This document shows, in pieces, positions 16,459-25,115 of a stretch of 64,000 nucleotides of DNA (position 1 is its first letter; each line of letters starts with the position of its first letter). Under the pieces are notes generated by a model. It had not been told where the DNA came from. It worked only from the letters and a program-made list of their open reading frames with translations, and did not search any database. A program made the position numbers and the translations under genes. The stretch is from Actinomycetota bacterium (GTDB lineage Bacteria; Actinomycetota; Thermoleophilia; Solirubrobacterales; 70-9): positions 153,053 through 217,052 of the forward strand of contig JAFDWB010000094.1 of the NCBI GenBank assembly GCA_018268675.1, in the 5' to 3' direction.

Positions 16459-16508
16459 GGCCGTCTCGGCCACGACCCTGGCGGGCTGTGGCCGTGGCCG
16501 AGACGGCC
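16459..16508. repeat. companion hairpin, 16-bp perfect stem
   Basis: GGCCGTCTCGGCCACG (16459-16474) pairs perfectly with CGTGGCCGAGACGGCC (16493-16508) around an 18-base loop. The counterpart at 2823-2872 keeps the outer ten pairs. Confidence 0.8.
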
Positions 16509-16560
16509 GGGTCTCCGGGGAGAGGAAGGATCGGCACGCCGCAGCAGGGACGCACGCCCC

Positions 16561-16609
16561 GGTGAGTTCGCAGAAACCCGCGCCATGCGCGGGAAAGTGC
16601 GAACTCACC
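16561..16609. repeat. companion hairpin with a two-tier stem
   Basis: Outer stem GGTGAGTTCGCA/TGCGAACTCACC (12 bp); inner stem CCCGCGC/GCGCGGG (7 bp) around CAT; the tiers are separated by an internal loop gaaa/aaag. It has no counterpart in copy 1. Confidence 0.8.
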
Positions 16610-16640
16610 GTGAGGGGACGGTGCGCGCGAAGGACGCCCT

Positions 16641-16693
16641 CCGTCCAGCTGTTCCTTATGCCGGTATGTCGGCCATAAGGAACAGCTGGACGG
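16641..16693. repeat. family A hairpin, copy A2
   Basis: A perfect 20-bp stem: CCGTCCAGCTGTTCCTTATG (16641-16660) with its complement at 16674-16693, and a 13-base loop containing GGTATGTC. The left arm and loop start are identical to copy A1. It lies between the divergent amidase operon and peroxiredoxin gene. Confidence 0.88.
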
Positions 16694-16889
16694 GGTCGGG
16701 CCGAGGAAAGGGGAGATCCGTCACCGTTCCTCCCGTCTTCCTCAGACGCCCAGGACGCAACACGGACGGCCGCCCCGCCCCCGGACAACGCGCCTTCGTC
16801 CCTCCCCCGACCCACCTCGGACGTCCCGCCGGCCCCGAACGCCGCCCCGCGCCCACATCCCCCGCCAACAGTCGCGGCGCGCTAATCTA

Positions 16890-16911
16890 CTTAAACCTGA
16901 TCGGAATTAAG
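16890..16911. promoter_or_regulatory. 22-base imperfect palindrome before the peroxiredoxin gene
   Basis: CTTAA...TTAAG with inner CCTGATCGGAAT; 8 of 11 positions are symmetric. It lies 15 bases before the ATG in an A/T-rich pocket, just before ribosome site GGAAGAGGAG. The shape recalls Rrf2-family (CymR/IscR-like) operators; the regulator is not in the window. Confidence 0.35.
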
Positions 16912-16925
16912 GAAGAGGAGTCAAG

Positions 16926-17585
16926 ATGGCATTGAGACTTGGGGACGAAGCGCCGAACTTCGAGGCGGAGACCACCGAGGGTCACATCAACTTCCACGAC
17001 TGGCTGGGCGACTCGTGGGGTGTGCTGTTCTCGCACCCGAAGGCGTTCACGCCGGTCTGCACCACCGAGCTCGGCTACATGGCCTCGATCGAGCCGGAGT
17101 TCGCCAAGCGGAACACCAAGATCATCGGCCTCTCCGTCGACCCGCTCGAGAGCAACGAGGGCTGGTCGAAGGACATCGAGGAGACGCAGGGCACGGCGCC
17201 GAACTACCCGCTGATCTCCGACGCCGACTTTGCCGTCTCGAAGGCCTACGGGATGCTCCCCGCCGATGTCGCGGGCGATGCCGCCGAGCGCACCCCGGCC
17301 GACAACCAGACGGTCCGCAACGTCTTCGTCATCGGTCCCGACAAGAAAGTCAAACTGATCCTCGTCTACCCGATGACCACGGGGCGCAACTTCGACGAGG
17401 TGCTGCGCGTGATCGACTCCCTGCAGCTGACCGCCAACAGCAAAGTGGCGACCCCGGCGCAGTGGCAGGCGGGCGACGACGTGTTCATCTCCGGCTCGGT
17501 GAAAAACGACGAGGCCAAGGAGTTGTTCGGCGACTGGGAGGAGCCGAAGCCCTACATCCGCATCGTCCCCGACCCCTCGAAGTAA
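16926..17585 (+). CDS. 1-Cys peroxiredoxin (Prx6 type)
   Basis: The protein is 219 aa. The peroxidatic cysteine is Cys45 in HPKAFTPVCTTELG, with LSVDPLESNEGW and the long C-terminal dimerisation domain (VYPMTTGRNFDEVLRVIDSL, then a Trp/Gly-rich tail) of the Prx6 group. It reduces peroxides in the cytoplasm. It has a strong ribosome site and a candidate operator at 16890-16911, which suggests redox control. It uses AAG and AAA lysine codons normally for this genome. Confidence 0.95.
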   Translation: MALRLGDEAPNFEAETTEGHINFHDWLGDSWGVLFSHPKAFTPVCTTELGYMASIEPEFAKRNTKIIGLSVDPLESNEGWSKDIEETQGTAPNYPLISDADFAVSKAYGMLPADVAGDAAERTPADNQTVRNVFVIGPDKKVKLILVYPMTTGRNFDEVLRVIDSLQLTANSKVATPAQWQAGDDVFISGSVKNDEAKELFGDWEEPKPYIRIVPDPSK

Positions 17586-17589
17586 GGAC

Positions 17590-18717
17590 CTAGGCAGACG
17601 GCGGCGGCGCGATCTTCGTCGTCGCCGCCGCGTCGATGAGGGCGCGGGCGGCGTCGGGGTCCTCGCCCGCGGCCTGGAGGAGGTCGAAGGCGATCGCCCG
17701 CGTCTGGCCGAAGACCATCGTCGGCCAGAGCGAGTTGTGGACGTCGGCGGCGCCGGCCATCTCGACCGCTCGCGAGGCGCGTTCGCGGACGTCGGCGCGG
17801 GCGCCCGCACCCCCGCGGTCGGCCTCGGCGAGCGCCCGGGTCGTCGCCGCCAGTTCCGCCACCGCTTCGCCGAGGCGAGGGTCGATGCGGGCGGCGCGGC
17901 GGATCGCGGTGGTGGCGGCACGGGCGAGGACGCGGGAGTCGCGGACCGCGTAGTCGATCTGCGGCGCGGCGCCCGCCTGCGGGTCGAGCTCCTCGAGCAG
18001 GCTTCGGCGGCGAGGCGAGAAGGCGGCGATCTCACCGGCCTCGGTGACCGCGTCGTAGAGGACGTCGACGCCCGCGTCGAGGCGCCGCGCGGCGGCCAGC
18101 GCCGCTTCCGCGTCGGCGAGGTCGCCGGTGGCGAGGGCGGCGGCGATCGCCTCGAGCGTCGCGGCGAGGTCGGCGAGCGCGTCCCGGCGCGCCTCTTGGA
18201 CCGCGGCGAACGGCTCGTGGAAGGAGAAGAGGAGGCCGAAGGCGATCGCCACGGCGCCGCCGACGCAGGCGTCGAGGAAGCGGTCGATCTCGGCGCCCTG
18301 GCCCGGCAGGGTCATGATCAGGAGCGCCGAGACGGCGGCCTGGTTGATCAGGATCTGGCTGCCGTTGAGGAGCAGGGACACCGCCATCACCAGGGCGACG
18401 AGCACCGTCACCTGGATCGCGCCGACGCCGATCAGCTTGACCAGCGCCGCGGCGATCCCGATCCCGATCGCGACGCCGATCGACAGCTCGATCGCGCGGG
18501 CGCGCGGCTGTCCCCGGGAGAGGCCCAGCGAGATGACGGCCGCCGCCGAGGCGAAGAAAGGCTCCGACTGGCCGACCAGCAGCCGCGCCAGCGCCCAGGC
18601 GACGCCGGCGGCGACCGCCGATTGCAGGATCGGCAGCCAGGCGCCCGAGAGATTCTCGAAGCGCACCCGCGCCGCGCCGCGCACGCGTTGCTCGAGGGCC
18701 CAGTCCCGGGATGGCAT
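17590..18717 (-). CDS. FUSC-family integral membrane protein
   Basis: The protein is 375 aa. Five to six hydrophobic segments lie between residues 30 and 165 (for example WALARLLVG, VISLGLSRGQPRARAIEL, IGIAAALVKLIG), followed by a long helical cytoplasmic domain. GxxRGQPRARAIELSIGVAIG is the typical FUSC/aromatic acid exporter signature. A role in efflux of aromatic or lipophilic acids is possible. It converges with the peroxiredoxin gene at a distance of four bases. Confidence 0.8.
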   Translation of the reverse strand: MPSRDWALEQRVRGAARVRFENLSGAWLPILQSAVAAGVAWALARLLVGQSEPFFASAAAVISLGLSRGQPRARAIELSIGVAIGIGIAAALVKLIGVGAIQVTVLVALVMAVSLLLNGSQILINQAAVSALLIMTLPGQGAEIDRFLDACVGGAVAIAFGLLFSFHEPFAAVQEARRDALADLAATLEAIAAALATGDLADAEAALAAARRLDAGVDVLYDAVTEAGEIAAFSPRRRSLLEELDPQAGAAPQIDYAVRDSRVLARAATTAIRRAARIDPRLGEAVAELAATTRALAEADRGGAGARADVRERASRAVEMAGAADVHNSLWPTMVFGQTRAIAFDLLQAAGEDPDAARALIDAAATTKIAPPPSA

Positions 18718-18738
18718 CTGCGCCGAGCCTAGCCTGCG

Positions 18739-19989
18739 CTACGGCAGCGCGGCGCGGCGGCGCAGCAGCTCGTCGCGCTCGACCGCGTTGGCGCTGAGCG
18801 CGGCGGCGCGCTCGTAGGCCGCCGCCGCGCCCGCCTCGTCGCCGCGCCGGCGCAGGAGGTCGGCGTGGGTCGCGTGGAGTGGCGGGTAGCGCTCCAGCTG
18901 CGGGTCGTCGAGCAGCGGCTCGAGCAGCACCAGCGCCTCCTCGGGGCCGACCGCGAAGCCGACCGCGGCGGCGTGGTTCAGCGCGACGACCGGGGAGGGA
19001 TCGAGCGCCGCCAGCCGCGCGTAGAGGGCCGCGACCTGGGCCCAGTCGGTCTCCGCCGGATCCGGGGCCTCGACGTGGAGCGCCGTGATCGCCGCCTGCA
19101 GCGCGTAGGGACCGGGCGGGCCGAGGCGGATCGCGCGGGCCAGCGCCTCGTGGCCGCGGGCGAGCTCCTCCTCGTCCCAGCGCCCGCGGTCCTGCTCGCC
19201 GAGCGCGACGAAGGCGCCCGCCGCGTCGGTGCGCGCCTCCCCCCGCGCGTCGTGCAGGAGCATCAGCGCCAAGAGGCCCCAGGCCTCGGCCTCGTCGGGC
19301 ATCAGCTCGACAAGAAGGCGCGCCAGGCGGATCGCCTCGGCGCAGAGGTCGGTGCGCAGGAGCTCCTCGCCGGCGGTGCGTGCGTACCCCTCGTTGAAGA
19401 TCAGGTAGAGCACCCGGAGGACGCCGCGCAGGCGCTCGGGCAGCTCCGCCGCGGGCGGCACCCGGTAGGGGATCCCGGCGGCGGCGATCTTCGCCTTGGC
19501 GCGGACGATCCGCTTGCCCATCGTCGGCTCGGCGACGAGGAAGGCGCGGGCGATCTCGCCGGTCGTGAGGCCGCCGAGCGCGCGCAGGGTGAGCGCCTCG
19601 CGCGCCTCGAGGCCGAGCGCCGGGTGACAGCAGGTGAAGATCAGCCGCAGGCGGTCGTCCTCGATCTCGGTCGGTTCGTCCATCTCGGGGTCCTCCGCGG
19701 CGGTCGCGTCGATGCGCATCAGCTCGGCGAGGCGCTCCGCCCGCCCGCCGGTGGCGCGGGCGCGGCGCAGGCGGTCGATCGCCTTGCGCCGCGCCGTCAC
19801 CGTCAGCCAGGCGCCGGGGCGGGCCGGGACGCCGTCGCGGCGCCAGCTCGCGAGCGCCGCCTCGAAGGCGTCCTGCACCGCGTCTTCGGCCAGGGCGAAG
19901 TCGCCGACCTGGCGGATCAGCGCCGCGAGGACGGCGCCGCGCTCCTCGCGGAAGGCGGCGCCGACGGCGGCGTCAACATCGGCGCTCAC
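18739..19989 (-). CDS. ECF42-type RNA polymerase sigma factor with TPR-like C-terminus
   Basis: The protein is 416 aa from a GTG at 19989 that overlaps the stop of the DGPF gene. Sigma region 2 is residues ~20-80 (DAVQDAFEAALASW, RKAIDRLRR) and region 4 is ~125-185 (LTLRALGGLTTGEIARAFLV). The rest is the DUF6596/TPR-like extension (LYLIFNEGYA, ALNHAAAVGF). Sigma factors of the ECF42 group are known to be encoded next to DGPF proteins, as here. There is no anti-sigma gene; the C-terminal extension is thought to be needed for activity in this group. Confidence 0.9.
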   Translation of the reverse strand: MSADVDAAVGAAFREERGAVLAALIRQVGDFALAEDAVQDAFEAALASWRRDGVPARPGAWLTVTARRKAIDRLRRARATGGRAERLAELMRIDATAAEDPEMDEPTEIEDDRLRLIFTCCHPALGLEAREALTLRALGGLTTGEIARAFLVAEPTMGKRIVRAKAKIAAAGIPYRVPPAAELPERLRGVLRVLYLIFNEGYARTAGEELLRTDLCAEAIRLARLLVELMPDEAEAWGLLALMLLHDARGEARTDAAGAFVALGEQDRGRWDEEELARGHEALARAIRLGPPGPYALQAAITALHVEAPDPAETDWAQVAALYARLAALDPSPVVALNHAAAVGFAVGPEEALVLLEPLLDDPQLERYPPLHATHADLLRRRGDEAGAAAAYERAAALSANAVERDELLRRRAALP

Positions 19990-20378
19990 GCCTCCGCTGC
20001 CGCTCCCTCGGTGCGGTAGCGCAGCATCTCCTCCTCGCTCATCAGGGGCCGCACCTCGACCGTGCCGAAGCGGGCGATCGGCAGCTTCGCCGCCGCCGCG
20101 GTGGCCGCGTCGAGGTCCTCGAGGTCGAGGATGAAGTAGCCGCCGAGGATCTCCTTCGTCACCGCGAAGGGGCCGTCGGTCAGCTCGGTCGCGAGATCGC
20201 GGACCTGGACCGTGGTCGCGGTCTCCGAGGGCCGCAGCCGCCCGTTGCCGACCAGGGCGCCGCTCGCCGCGAACTCGTCGATCACCTTTTTCCACTCCGG
20301 CAGGTCCGCGTCGCGCCGGGCGATCTCCGCCTCGTCGGTGGGCTCGTCGGCGTAGAGAAGCAGCATGTAGTTGGGCAT
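19986..20378 (-). CDS. YCII-related DGPF-domain protein
   Basis: The protein is 130 aa from ATG 20378 with ribosome site AGGAGG. The N-terminal MPNYMLLLYADEP and the family tetrapeptide in TDGPFAVTKEILGGYFIL are clear. DGPF proteins are the regular partners and targets of ECF42 sigma factors; the biochemical role is unresolved. The stop overlaps the sigma-factor start (GTGA), so the two are translated together. Confidence 0.9.
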   Translation of the reverse strand: MPNYMLLLYADEPTDEAEIARRDADLPEWKKVIDEFAASGALVGNGRLRPSETATTVQVRDLATELTDGPFAVTKEILGGYFILDLEDLDAATAAAAKLPIARFGTVEVRPLMSEEEMLRYRTEGAAAEA

Positions 20379-20514
20379 CGCCAACCTCCTGTGTCGTCGT
20401 TCGCCGCCGCTCGGGGCGGCGCCTTTGAAGATACGACGCCGCAGAGATCCGCATTTGGACACCGCCGGGGGCGGATGCGGGCGGTCCGCCTGACTCTCAG
20501 CTACCTTCGAACGC

Positions 20515-21780
20515 GTGGGGGGCGCCACCGAACCGCTGAGCTATCGCCGTCCGGCGCCACCACCGCGGCGCCGCCGGCTCTGGCCGGCCCTGGCGATCGC
20601 GGCGGTGGTGCTCGTCGTCCTCGCCGTCGCGGCGTTGGTCCGGGCGGAGACGAAGACGATGCCTTACCTGGTCGTCCACCGGGTGGCGCCGCGGTCCGTG
20701 AAGCTCCCCGGCGGCGCGTTCAGGCCGGCCTGGCCGAGCGAAGGGGCGGCGGCCGTGGCGGTCGAGGGGCTCGGCAGCCTCGGCTCGACCGGCGGCCAGA
20801 ATCCGGTGCCGATCGCCAGCGTCGCCAAGGTGATGACCGCCTACCTGACCCTGAAGCAGTTTCCGCTGGCGCCCGGCGCCGAAGGCTTCCACGTGCGGAT
20901 CAGCAAGGCGCAGGTGGCCGAAGAGCGGCAACGGGTGGCGCTCGACCAGTCGACGATCAAGGTGCGGGCGGGGGAGACGCTCTCCGAGCGCCAGCTGCTC
21001 GAAGCGCTGATGCTGCCCTCGGCCAACAACATCGCGGCGCTGCTCGCCGTCCACGACGCGGGCTCGATCGGCGCCTTCGTCGAACGGATGAATCAGACGG
21101 CGGGCGAACTGGGGATGGCGGCGACCACCTACACCGACCCGAGCGGCTACGAAGCGAGCACGGTCTCGACCGCCGCCGACCAGATGAAGCTGGCGCGGGT
21201 GGCGATGGCGGACCCGACCTTCGCCCAGATCGTGGCCAAGCCCTCGACCGTGCTGCCGGTGGTCGGGCGCGTCGTCAACTACAACGAACTGGTCGGCCAC
21301 GACGGCTACGTCGGGATCAAGACCGGCTCCGACGAAGCGGCGGGCGGCTGCCTGCTCTTCGCCAAGCGGATGACGGCGGGCGGGAAGACGTTCACCGTGC
21401 TGGGGGCGATCTTCGGCCAGCGCGAAGGCGAACTGGTGAGTGCCGCCCTGGCAGGCGCCGACCGGCTCGCCGGCTCGGTCGCCGCCGGGGTCGAGGAGCG
21501 GGTCGCGGTCCCCGCCGGGACCACGGTGATGCGGCTCGAGAACGCCGACGGGAACACCGTCCCGGTAAAGACCGCGCGGACGCTGCGCGAGGTCGGCTGG
21601 CCCGGGATGCGGACGAGCCTCCACCTCGGCGTCGGCCCCGCCCGGCGCAGCGCCCGGCAGGGCGAACGGCTGGGGACGCTGATCGTGCGCGGGCCGAGTG
21701 GGGTCGCGCGCACGCCGGTCGTGGCGGCGGCGACGCTCGGCGAACCGTCGCTCGCCTGGCGCCTCCAGCACCTGCCTTAG
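20515..21780 (+). CDS. D-alanyl-D-alanine carboxypeptidase (PBP5-like)
   Basis: The protein is 421 aa from GTG 20515. An uncleaved signal anchor lies at residues ~22-43 after a basic, proline-rich cytoplasmic tail. The three penicillin-binding motifs are complete: Ser102-x-x-Lys105 (SVAK), Ser169-x-Asn171 (SAN) and Lys269-Thr-Gly (KTG). It trims the terminal D-Ala of peptidoglycan stem peptides outside the membrane. The C-terminal ~100 residues form a beta-rich extension rather than the classical amphipathic anchor. It converges with tatA. Confidence 0.92.
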   Translation: MGGATEPLSYRRPAPPPRRRRLWPALAIAAVVLVVLAVAALVRAETKTMPYLVVHRVAPRSVKLPGGAFRPAWPSEGAAAVAVEGLGSLGSTGGQNPVPIASVAKVMTAYLTLKQFPLAPGAEGFHVRISKAQVAEERQRVALDQSTIKVRAGETLSERQLLEALMLPSANNIAALLAVHDAGSIGAFVERMNQTAGELGMAATTYTDPSGYEASTVSTAADQMKLARVAMADPTFAQIVAKPSTVLPVVGRVVNYNELVGHDGYVGIKTGSDEAAGGCLLFAKRMTAGGKTFTVLGAIFGQREGELVSAALAGADRLAGSVAAGVEERVAVPAGTTVMRLENADGNTVPVKTARTLREVGWPGMRTSLHLGVGPARRSARQGERLGTLIVRGPSGVARTPVVAAATLGEPSLAWRLQHLP

Positions 21781-21786
21781 CAGCCG

Positions 21787-22080
21787 CTACTCCGTCTTCT
21801 CGCCTTCCATCGGCGCCGCCGCGGTCGCCACCGGGGTCGGGGCGCCGGCGCCGGCGACCGGGGCGGCCGTCGCGGCCGGCGGGGCCTCTACCGGGGCGGG
21901 GACGCTCTCCACCGGGGTGTCGGTGGAAGCCTTGTCCTTCCCCTCGATCGATTCTTTGAACTGCCTGATGCCGGAGCCGAGTGAGCGCCCCGCCTCCGGG
22001 AGCTTTTTCGGTCCGAGGACGAGGATGGCGATGATGAGGACCACCAACAGGTGCATGGGGCTCTCCAGGCCACTGAACAT
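21787..22080 (-). CDS. tatA: Sec-independent translocase subunit TatA
   Basis: The protein is 97 aa from ATG 22080, with ribosome site GAGGAGGTG. The transmembrane helix MHLLVVLIIAILVLGPKKLP is followed by the hinge and the amphipathic helix EAGRSLGSGIRQFKESIEG, the standard TatA layout, then an Ala/Pro/Val-rich tail. It forms the pore of the twin-arginine pathway. tatC and tatB are not in the window. Confidence 0.92.
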   Translation of the reverse strand: MFSGLESPMHLLVVLIIAILVLGPKKLPEAGRSLGSGIRQFKESIEGKDKASTDTPVESVPAPVEAPPAATAAPVAGAGAPTPVATAAAPMEGEKTE

Positions 22081-22195
22081 GCGCACCTCCTCTTTGGTCG
22101 GATTGCGGGGCTGCGGCCGGGGCGGACCGCACTGCAAATCCTACGCCGCGCGGGCATCGGGGGATAGAGCGGGCAGTGGCCTGAGGGTCGGGGGC

Positions 22196-23962
22196 TCAGT
22201 TGCCGTGCGCGGACTTGTTGAGGCCCGCGGTCGGCTTGCTGACGATGACCTTCGCGCAGTCCTGCGGTTCGGGGTCGATCTTGTCGACGATCGCCGTCCC
22301 TTCCGGGCGGCCCTTTTCACCGCACTGGATGTACCAGTCGCGGACGGAGTCGGTGGCGACGATGACGTCGTTCCCGCCGCGGCCGAAGAAGCTGTCGACG
22401 CCGGGCTGGCCGATCATCACGTTGGCGCGCGAGTCGCCGATCAGCATGTCGTTGTCGAAGGAGCCCTCGATGTTCTCGTCGGAGCGCGGGAGGCGGACTT
22501 TGTCGCAGTGCTTGACCGCGTCGATCCAGGCCCAGCCTTGGGCCAGCGAGATGTAGAGCGTGCCGGGGTGGGCCTGGGTCTCGGCGAAGGAGGCGTTGTC
22601 TTCCCCGGGGCCGCCGTCGAGGACTCCGCCCGCGCAGCCGCCGCCCGCCGCCAGCAGGTCGCCGCCGCCTTCGCCGTAGAGGTAGGTCGGCCCGGGCAGG
22701 CCGCCGATCAGCCCGTCGGAGCCTTCGCCGCCGTAGAGGTGATCGGAGCCGGGGCCTGACTGGAGCAGGTCTTCCTCGGGGCCGCCGTGGACCGTGTCGT
22801 TGCCGTCGCCGCCGTTGACGCGGACGAAGTCGACCGCTTCGAGGCTGCTCTTGACTTCGAAGCTGTCGTTGCCGGGCCCGAGATCGGCCATCAGCCAGCG
22901 CGCCGGGCCGAAGGTCGGGCAGGTGACCTGCTTCGGTTCGCCGGGCGTGGGCGCGCAGTCGGAGCCTGCGGCGAGGCGCGCCGCGCCGCTCACCGTGAAG
23001 TACCCGGTTGCCCGCGGCGCTTCGCTCCCCTTCGGTTCGGCGGGCGTGGCTTCGCCGGGAGCGCCCGCGGTCCCCGCTTCGATTTCCGTGTAGGAGACGG
23101 TGAGGTGGTCGGGGCCGGCGCCGCCGACGATCTGCAGCCCGCCGCCGCCTTCCGGGCTGGGGTCGAGGGTGACGTAGGCGGAGCCGCGCGGCGCCGGTTC
23201 CCTGCCGCAGGAGATGCGGACCGCACCGCCCTCGCACTTGTCGTCGCCCTGGCCGCCGTTCAGCGTGTCGCGCCCGCCGCCGCCGCGGATCGTGTCGTTG
23301 CCGGGCCCGCCGACGATCAGGTTGGGGTGCTTGTCGCCGATCAGGGTGTCGTGGAAGGCGGAGCCTTCGATCGACTCGAAGCGGAAGAGGCGGTCGTGGC
23401 CGTCGCCGAGCGCCTTGTGCCGGGGCAGCGAGACCCAGACACCGCTGCCCTTGCGGCCCGCCACCGCGGTCGAGAAGGAGGCGATGTCACCCTTGCCGGG
23501 GCCGCCGTCCATGCGGTCGTAGCCGTAGTCGCCGCGGACGAGGTCTTCGTTGCCGGGGCCGCCGTTGACGGTGTCGATGCCGAGCCCGCCGCTCACTTCG
23601 TCGCGGTTGCCGGGGCCGCCGCTGACGTGGTCGTCGCCGAGGTCGCCGAAGACGCGGTCGGTCCCCTGGCCGCCTTCGATCCAGTCGTTGCCGCGGCCGC
23701 CGTGGATCAGATCGTTCCCCGGGCCGCCGCAGATGACGTCGTTGCCGAGCCCGCCGTAGACGGTGTCGTCGCCCGGCCCGGCCCAGATCACGTCGGCCTT
23801 GTCGGTGCCGTGGATGACGTCGTTGCCGCCGGTGCCGACGATCGTCGCCTTCCTCCCGTCGCACATCGGCGTGGCGCCGGTTTCGGCGGCGGCGGGGGTG
23901 ACGGCGAGGAAGGCGCCGATCGCGCAGGCGAGCAGGACGATGGGGACGAGACGGCGCGACAC
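22196..23962 (-). CDS. secreted RTX-like calcium-binding repeat protein 1
   Basis: The protein is 588 aa from GTG 23962. The signal peptide (LVPIVLLACAIGAFLAVTPAAA) is followed by about nine tandem GGxGNDxhxG nonapeptide repeats (residues ~40-130), a linker, a second repeat set near GGPGNDTIRGGGG, then a Cys-containing middle domain and a third repeat set. Such repeats form a calcium-bound parallel beta-roll. It is clearly paralogous to the protein at 47714 over its whole length. It has no RTX type I secretion signal or transporter; Sec export is implied. The function is unknown. Confidence 0.85.
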   Translation of the reverse strand: MSRRLVPIVLLACAIGAFLAVTPAAAETGATPMCDGRKATIVGTGGNDVIHGTDKADVIWAGPGDDTVYGGLGNDVICGGPGNDLIHGGRGNDWIEGGQGTDRVFGDLGDDHVSGGPGNRDEVSGGLGIDTVNGGPGNEDLVRGDYGYDRMDGGPGKGDIASFSTAVAGRKGSGVWVSLPRHKALGDGHDRLFRFESIEGSAFHDTLIGDKHPNLIVGGPGNDTIRGGGGRDTLNGGQGDDKCEGGAVRISCGREPAPRGSAYVTLDPSPEGGGGLQIVGGAGPDHLTVSYTEIEAGTAGAPGEATPAEPKGSEAPRATGYFTVSGAARLAAGSDCAPTPGEPKQVTCPTFGPARWLMADLGPGNDSFEVKSSLEAVDFVRVNGGDGNDTVHGGPEEDLLQSGPGSDHLYGGEGSDGLIGGLPGPTYLYGEGGGDLLAAGGGCAGGVLDGGPGEDNASFAETQAHPGTLYISLAQGWAWIDAVKHCDKVRLPRSDENIEGSFDNDMLIGDSRANVMIGQPGVDSFFGRGGNDVIVATDSVRDWYIQCGEKGRPEGTAIVDKIDPEPQDCAKVIVSKPTAGLNKSAHGN

Positions 23963-24037
23963 CGTGGGAATTCTGCCGCCTCGGGCGGCGTCGCGCCGCC
24001 CGGGCCGGGTCGGGATCCGATGATCTAGCGTGGCCGG

Positions 24038-24928
24038 ATGGCGACTCGGTCCGAAGCCGACGAGAGCATCCGCGGCAATCCCGCGGTGGCCGTGGGCCTG
24101 GTGGCGACGGCGATCGTCTCGGTCCAGTGTGGGTCGGCGCTGGCGACCACCCTCTTCGACCGGGTCGGGCCCGCGGGGGCCGTCTTCCTGCGCTCGACCT
24201 TCGCGGCGCTGATCCTGTTGGCGATCGCGCACCGCGACGTCGCCCGGCTGCGGCGGTCCGACCTGCGCGACGTCGCCCTCTTCGGCGTCAACCTGGCGGC
24301 GATGAATTTCAGCTTCTACCAGTCGATCGACCGCCTGCCGCTCGGCGTCGCCGTCACGCTCGAGTTCTGCGGGCCGCTGGCGGTCGCCGTGTTCGGCTCG
24401 CGGCGGCGGCGCGACCTGCTCTGGGCGGCGCTCGCGGCGGTCGGCATCGTGCTCCTCTCGGGCGACTTCGGCGGCGGCGCGATCGACCCCCTCGGGGCGC
24501 TCCTGGCCCTCACGGCGGGCGCCTGCTGGGGTCTCTACATCCTGATGAGCGCCCGCGTCGGCGGCCGCTCGGAGGGTCTCGGCGGCCTCGCGGTGGCGAT
24601 GTCGATCTCGGCCTGCCTCCTCGCCCCGGCGGGCCTCGCCGCGGGCGCCGGGAAGATGGCCTCGGCCGAAGTCCTCGCCCGTGGCCTCGGCGTCGGCGTC
24701 CTCAGCTCCGCCATCCCCTACGCCTTCGAGATCGAGGCCCTCCGCCGCCTCCCGAACGCCGTCTTCGGCGTGATGATGAGCCTCGAGCCGGGCGTCGCCG
24801 CCCTGATCGGCTTCCTCGCCCTCGGCCAGGGCCTCTCCTGGGTCGAAGCGATGGCGATCGCCCTGGTGGTCGCCGCAAGCGCCGGGGCGCTGCACTCGGC
24901 GGCGACGCCGGCGCCGCGGGACGGGTAG
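24038..24928 (+). CDS. EamA/DMT-family exporter, RhtA-like
   Basis: The protein is 296 aa with ten predicted helices in two EamA halves. FDRVGPAGAVFLRSTFAALIL, QSIDRLPLGVAVTLEFCGPL and SSAIPYAFEIEALRRLP are close to the RhtA/YdeD-type homoserine/threonine exporters. It probably exports amino acids or related metabolites. It is divergent from the RTX gene; a perfect 8-bp hairpin (GGGCGGCG/CGCCGCCC, 23983-24001) lies in the gap. Confidence 0.85.
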   Translation: MATRSEADESIRGNPAVAVGLVATAIVSVQCGSALATTLFDRVGPAGAVFLRSTFAALILLAIAHRDVARLRRSDLRDVALFGVNLAAMNFSFYQSIDRLPLGVAVTLEFCGPLAVAVFGSRRRRDLLWAALAAVGIVLLSGDFGGGAIDPLGALLALTAGACWGLYILMSARVGGRSEGLGGLAVAMSISACLLAPAGLAAGAGKMASAEVLARGLGVGVLSSAIPYAFEIEALRRLPNAVFGVMMSLEPGVAALIGFLALGQGLSWVEAMAIALVVAASAGALHSAATPAPRDG

Positions 24929-24929
24929 C

Positions 24930-25039
24930 GGGGAAAGCTGGCGCCCGGGCCGCCTGCCGCCCCTAGGCCTGCGCCAGATCGTGGGACCCCCGGCCTTCCG
25001 GTGTTCCTTACTTGCATATATGGCAAGTAAGGAACACCG
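24930..25039. repeat. family A hairpin locus, copy A3
   Basis: Anchor stem of 17 perfect pairs: CGGTGTTCCTTACTTGC (24999-25015) with its complement at 25023-25039, loop ATATATG. A companion stem CTGGCGC (24938-24944)/GCGCCAG (24971-24977) precedes it. The first bases match the start of copy 2 at 16430, and 24988-25015 are identical to 59480-59507 (28 bases). It lies between two genes transcribed in the same direction. Confidence 0.85.
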
Positions 25040-25115
25040 CAGGGATCGGGGGACGCCGGGCGCGCCCGGGCGCCGCGAGGTGCCGGCCGCCCGGCCCTTC
25101 GGGTACAACCGTTCT

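Larger units (their letters stand above)
16429..16870. repeat. mosaic intergenic repeat element, copy 2, with three long hairpins
   Basis: This gap between divergent genes shares three blocks with 2813-3180, and its first bases (GGGGAAGCTGGCGCCCG near 16430) recur almost exactly at 24930-24947. It carries three nearly or fully perfect stems in 235 bases, at 16459-16508, 16561-16609 and 16641-16693. No protein gene is convincing on either strand. It lies upstream of both neighbours, so it is not a terminator. Confidence 0.75.

Noticed and set aside
23983..24001. 8-bp perfect hairpin in the RTX/EamA gap as another family member
   Set aside because: It lacks the conserved cores of families A and B and is common in GC-rich spacers.
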